Shown: piece after piece, positions 62,824-64,000 of the stretch
Layout of the letters: the number at the start of each line of letters is the position of its first letter
How positions within the stretch are numbered: the stretch's first letter is position 1
DNA from: Brugia malayi
Lineage: Eukaryota > Nematoda > Chromadorea > Rhabditida > Onchocercidae
DNA: 64,000 nt
Assembly (NCBI RefSeq): GCF_000002995.4
Contig: NW_025062479.1
Location: forward strand, 988,244-1,052,243
Reading direction: 5' to 3'
Notes under the pieces: generated by a model
What the model saw: the letters and a program-made list of their open reading frames with translations, nothing else
Database searches by the model: none
What the model was told of the DNA's origin: nothing
Program-made: the position numbers and the translations under genes

Positions 62824-64000
62824 CTGAAAAACATTTTTAAGAAATCCTAATTAAAAAAATGGCGTGTCGGAATCTTTAGGATCTATTTGTTTCCTCTTCT
62901 TCACCACTAATAAAATAGCATATTGAAAAAAACTGAAGTAATGTCTTCCGTCATAATTCATTAGTGACTAACTTCAATTGTTACTGAAATTTAATTACAC
63001 AAATTGAAATTTAGAAATTTTTTCCGAATTTTTTTTTATTGTGTATCATCGAATTATCGAAATATTATGTGTTTGGATATAATCATCTAAAAAGGCTTAG
63101 GGAACATTAAATTAGTTTATAAAATGCGACCATGCATGATTCCATTTCCGAAAGTTTAATTTCAACGCAGCAAAAATTTGTCCCAATTGAGTTACGATGA
63201 TACTAAAGCTGGAATGAAAGTTTTGGACTTTACAATGAATTTCTTGTTTTAAAGTATATATATCAAAGTCCAGAAATCAGAATAATTTTTGCATTCAAAC
63301 ATTCTTTTGAATTTCTTTCTTACGGACAAAACTTTTTTTTCCGAAGTCAATTAGAAACTTAATTTTCTTGAAAATCGTTATTTCCAATTCAATTACTTTG
63401 AAATTAGAACAACTGTTGCCAGTTTCTATTAGTAATTGTATTCCTACTCTCTAATAATTTAATTTCATTTTGATAGTGATAACGGCAAATTAATAAACAT
63501 TATCGGAGAGCAAAAATATGCTTCATTTCAACTATTTGGTAAAATCGTTGAAAATATCAATCAATGCAATCCTTTGAAATTGCTGAAATACTTCGCGATG
63601 CAATAACAACAATAAAACGGACAGTAATAGTAGCTATGACAACAATAACAACAACTACTACAATAACGGCAGTATAACAACAACGACAACAACAATAACA
63701 GTAATAATAATACTGTTAATAATAATAATTAGGAGAATATATCTTTCTAATTAACTTAATTGATTTGTGTCGAAATTACTATTCGATTTTTTTTTTTGGT
63801 ATTTCTGTAAAAAAGCTATCAGATAAGGTCAGGAATGAAGGAAAACAAATTCGTTCCGACGTAATTAACCGTCAGGCATGTGACATTTAAAAAAGAAAAA
63901 GATTCATAGCGATAAATTCCTGGTTGCTTCGACATATTCAAATTAAAATTTAAGTGAGTTATTCTGTTTGGGATTATTTTGTTTCTCTCTTTAAAAAATA
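62824..64000. other. Non-coding end of the window
   Basis: No exon can be supported. It contains AT-rich sequence and an irregular ACA/ATA trinucleotide array at about 63600-63730. If the gene at 62410-62823 continues upstream, this is its intron. Confidence 0.5.

Overview
The window looks like nuclear DNA of a parasitic nematode, most likely a spirurid or filarial species. It is very AT-rich and full of A or T runs of 12-25 bases, its introns are short to medium, several start codons lie a few bases after a U-rich 3' splice site (as expected for spliced-leader trans-splicing), and it carries a nematode-style astacin (NAS) with EGF, CUB and TSP1 modules. I saw no rRNA, tRNA, CRISPR array, operon of bacterial type or intact transposon. 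The species call is inference.

Layout. About 1-32 kb is a gene desert made of AT-rich sequence, homopolymers, a roughly 300-base (TG)n tract and imperfect (ATT/ATC)n arrays. It holds a few isolated coding-looking islands that I list with low confidence. From 32 kb on, six multi-exon or two-exon models can be built by hand, plus one partial exon. In the six complete models the summed exon lengths are divisible by three: (1) 32074-34471 (+), a 392-residue Ser/Asn/acidic protein of unknown function; (2) 35701-44758 (+), a 688-residue secreted astacin metalloprotease; (3) 39679-41099 (-), a 234-residue STAR-family KH RNA-binding protein lying entirely inside intron 7 of the astacin gene on the opposite strand; (4) 47844-56545 (+), a Fringe-type Notch glycosyltransferase; (5) 57000-58118 (-), a 227-residue coiled-coil protein with a centrosomin CM1-like stretch; (6) 59510-59930 (+), a 111-residue acidic protein; and (7) 62410-62823 (-), a partial gene.

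The genes do not form one pathway. The astacin is predicted to act outside the cell (cuticle or matrix processing), Fringe in the Golgi on Notch, the STAR protein on RNA, and the CM1-like protein perhaps at centrosomes. The most unusual structures are the nested antisense STAR gene, a 37-bp tandem array that multiplies the 3' splice site of its last exon, a foldback element ending 15 bases before the last Fringe exon, a Fringe intron that appears to use a GC donor, and a coding-looking terminal exon inside astacin intron 10. All models rest on reading the sequence alone; no alignments or RNA data were available.
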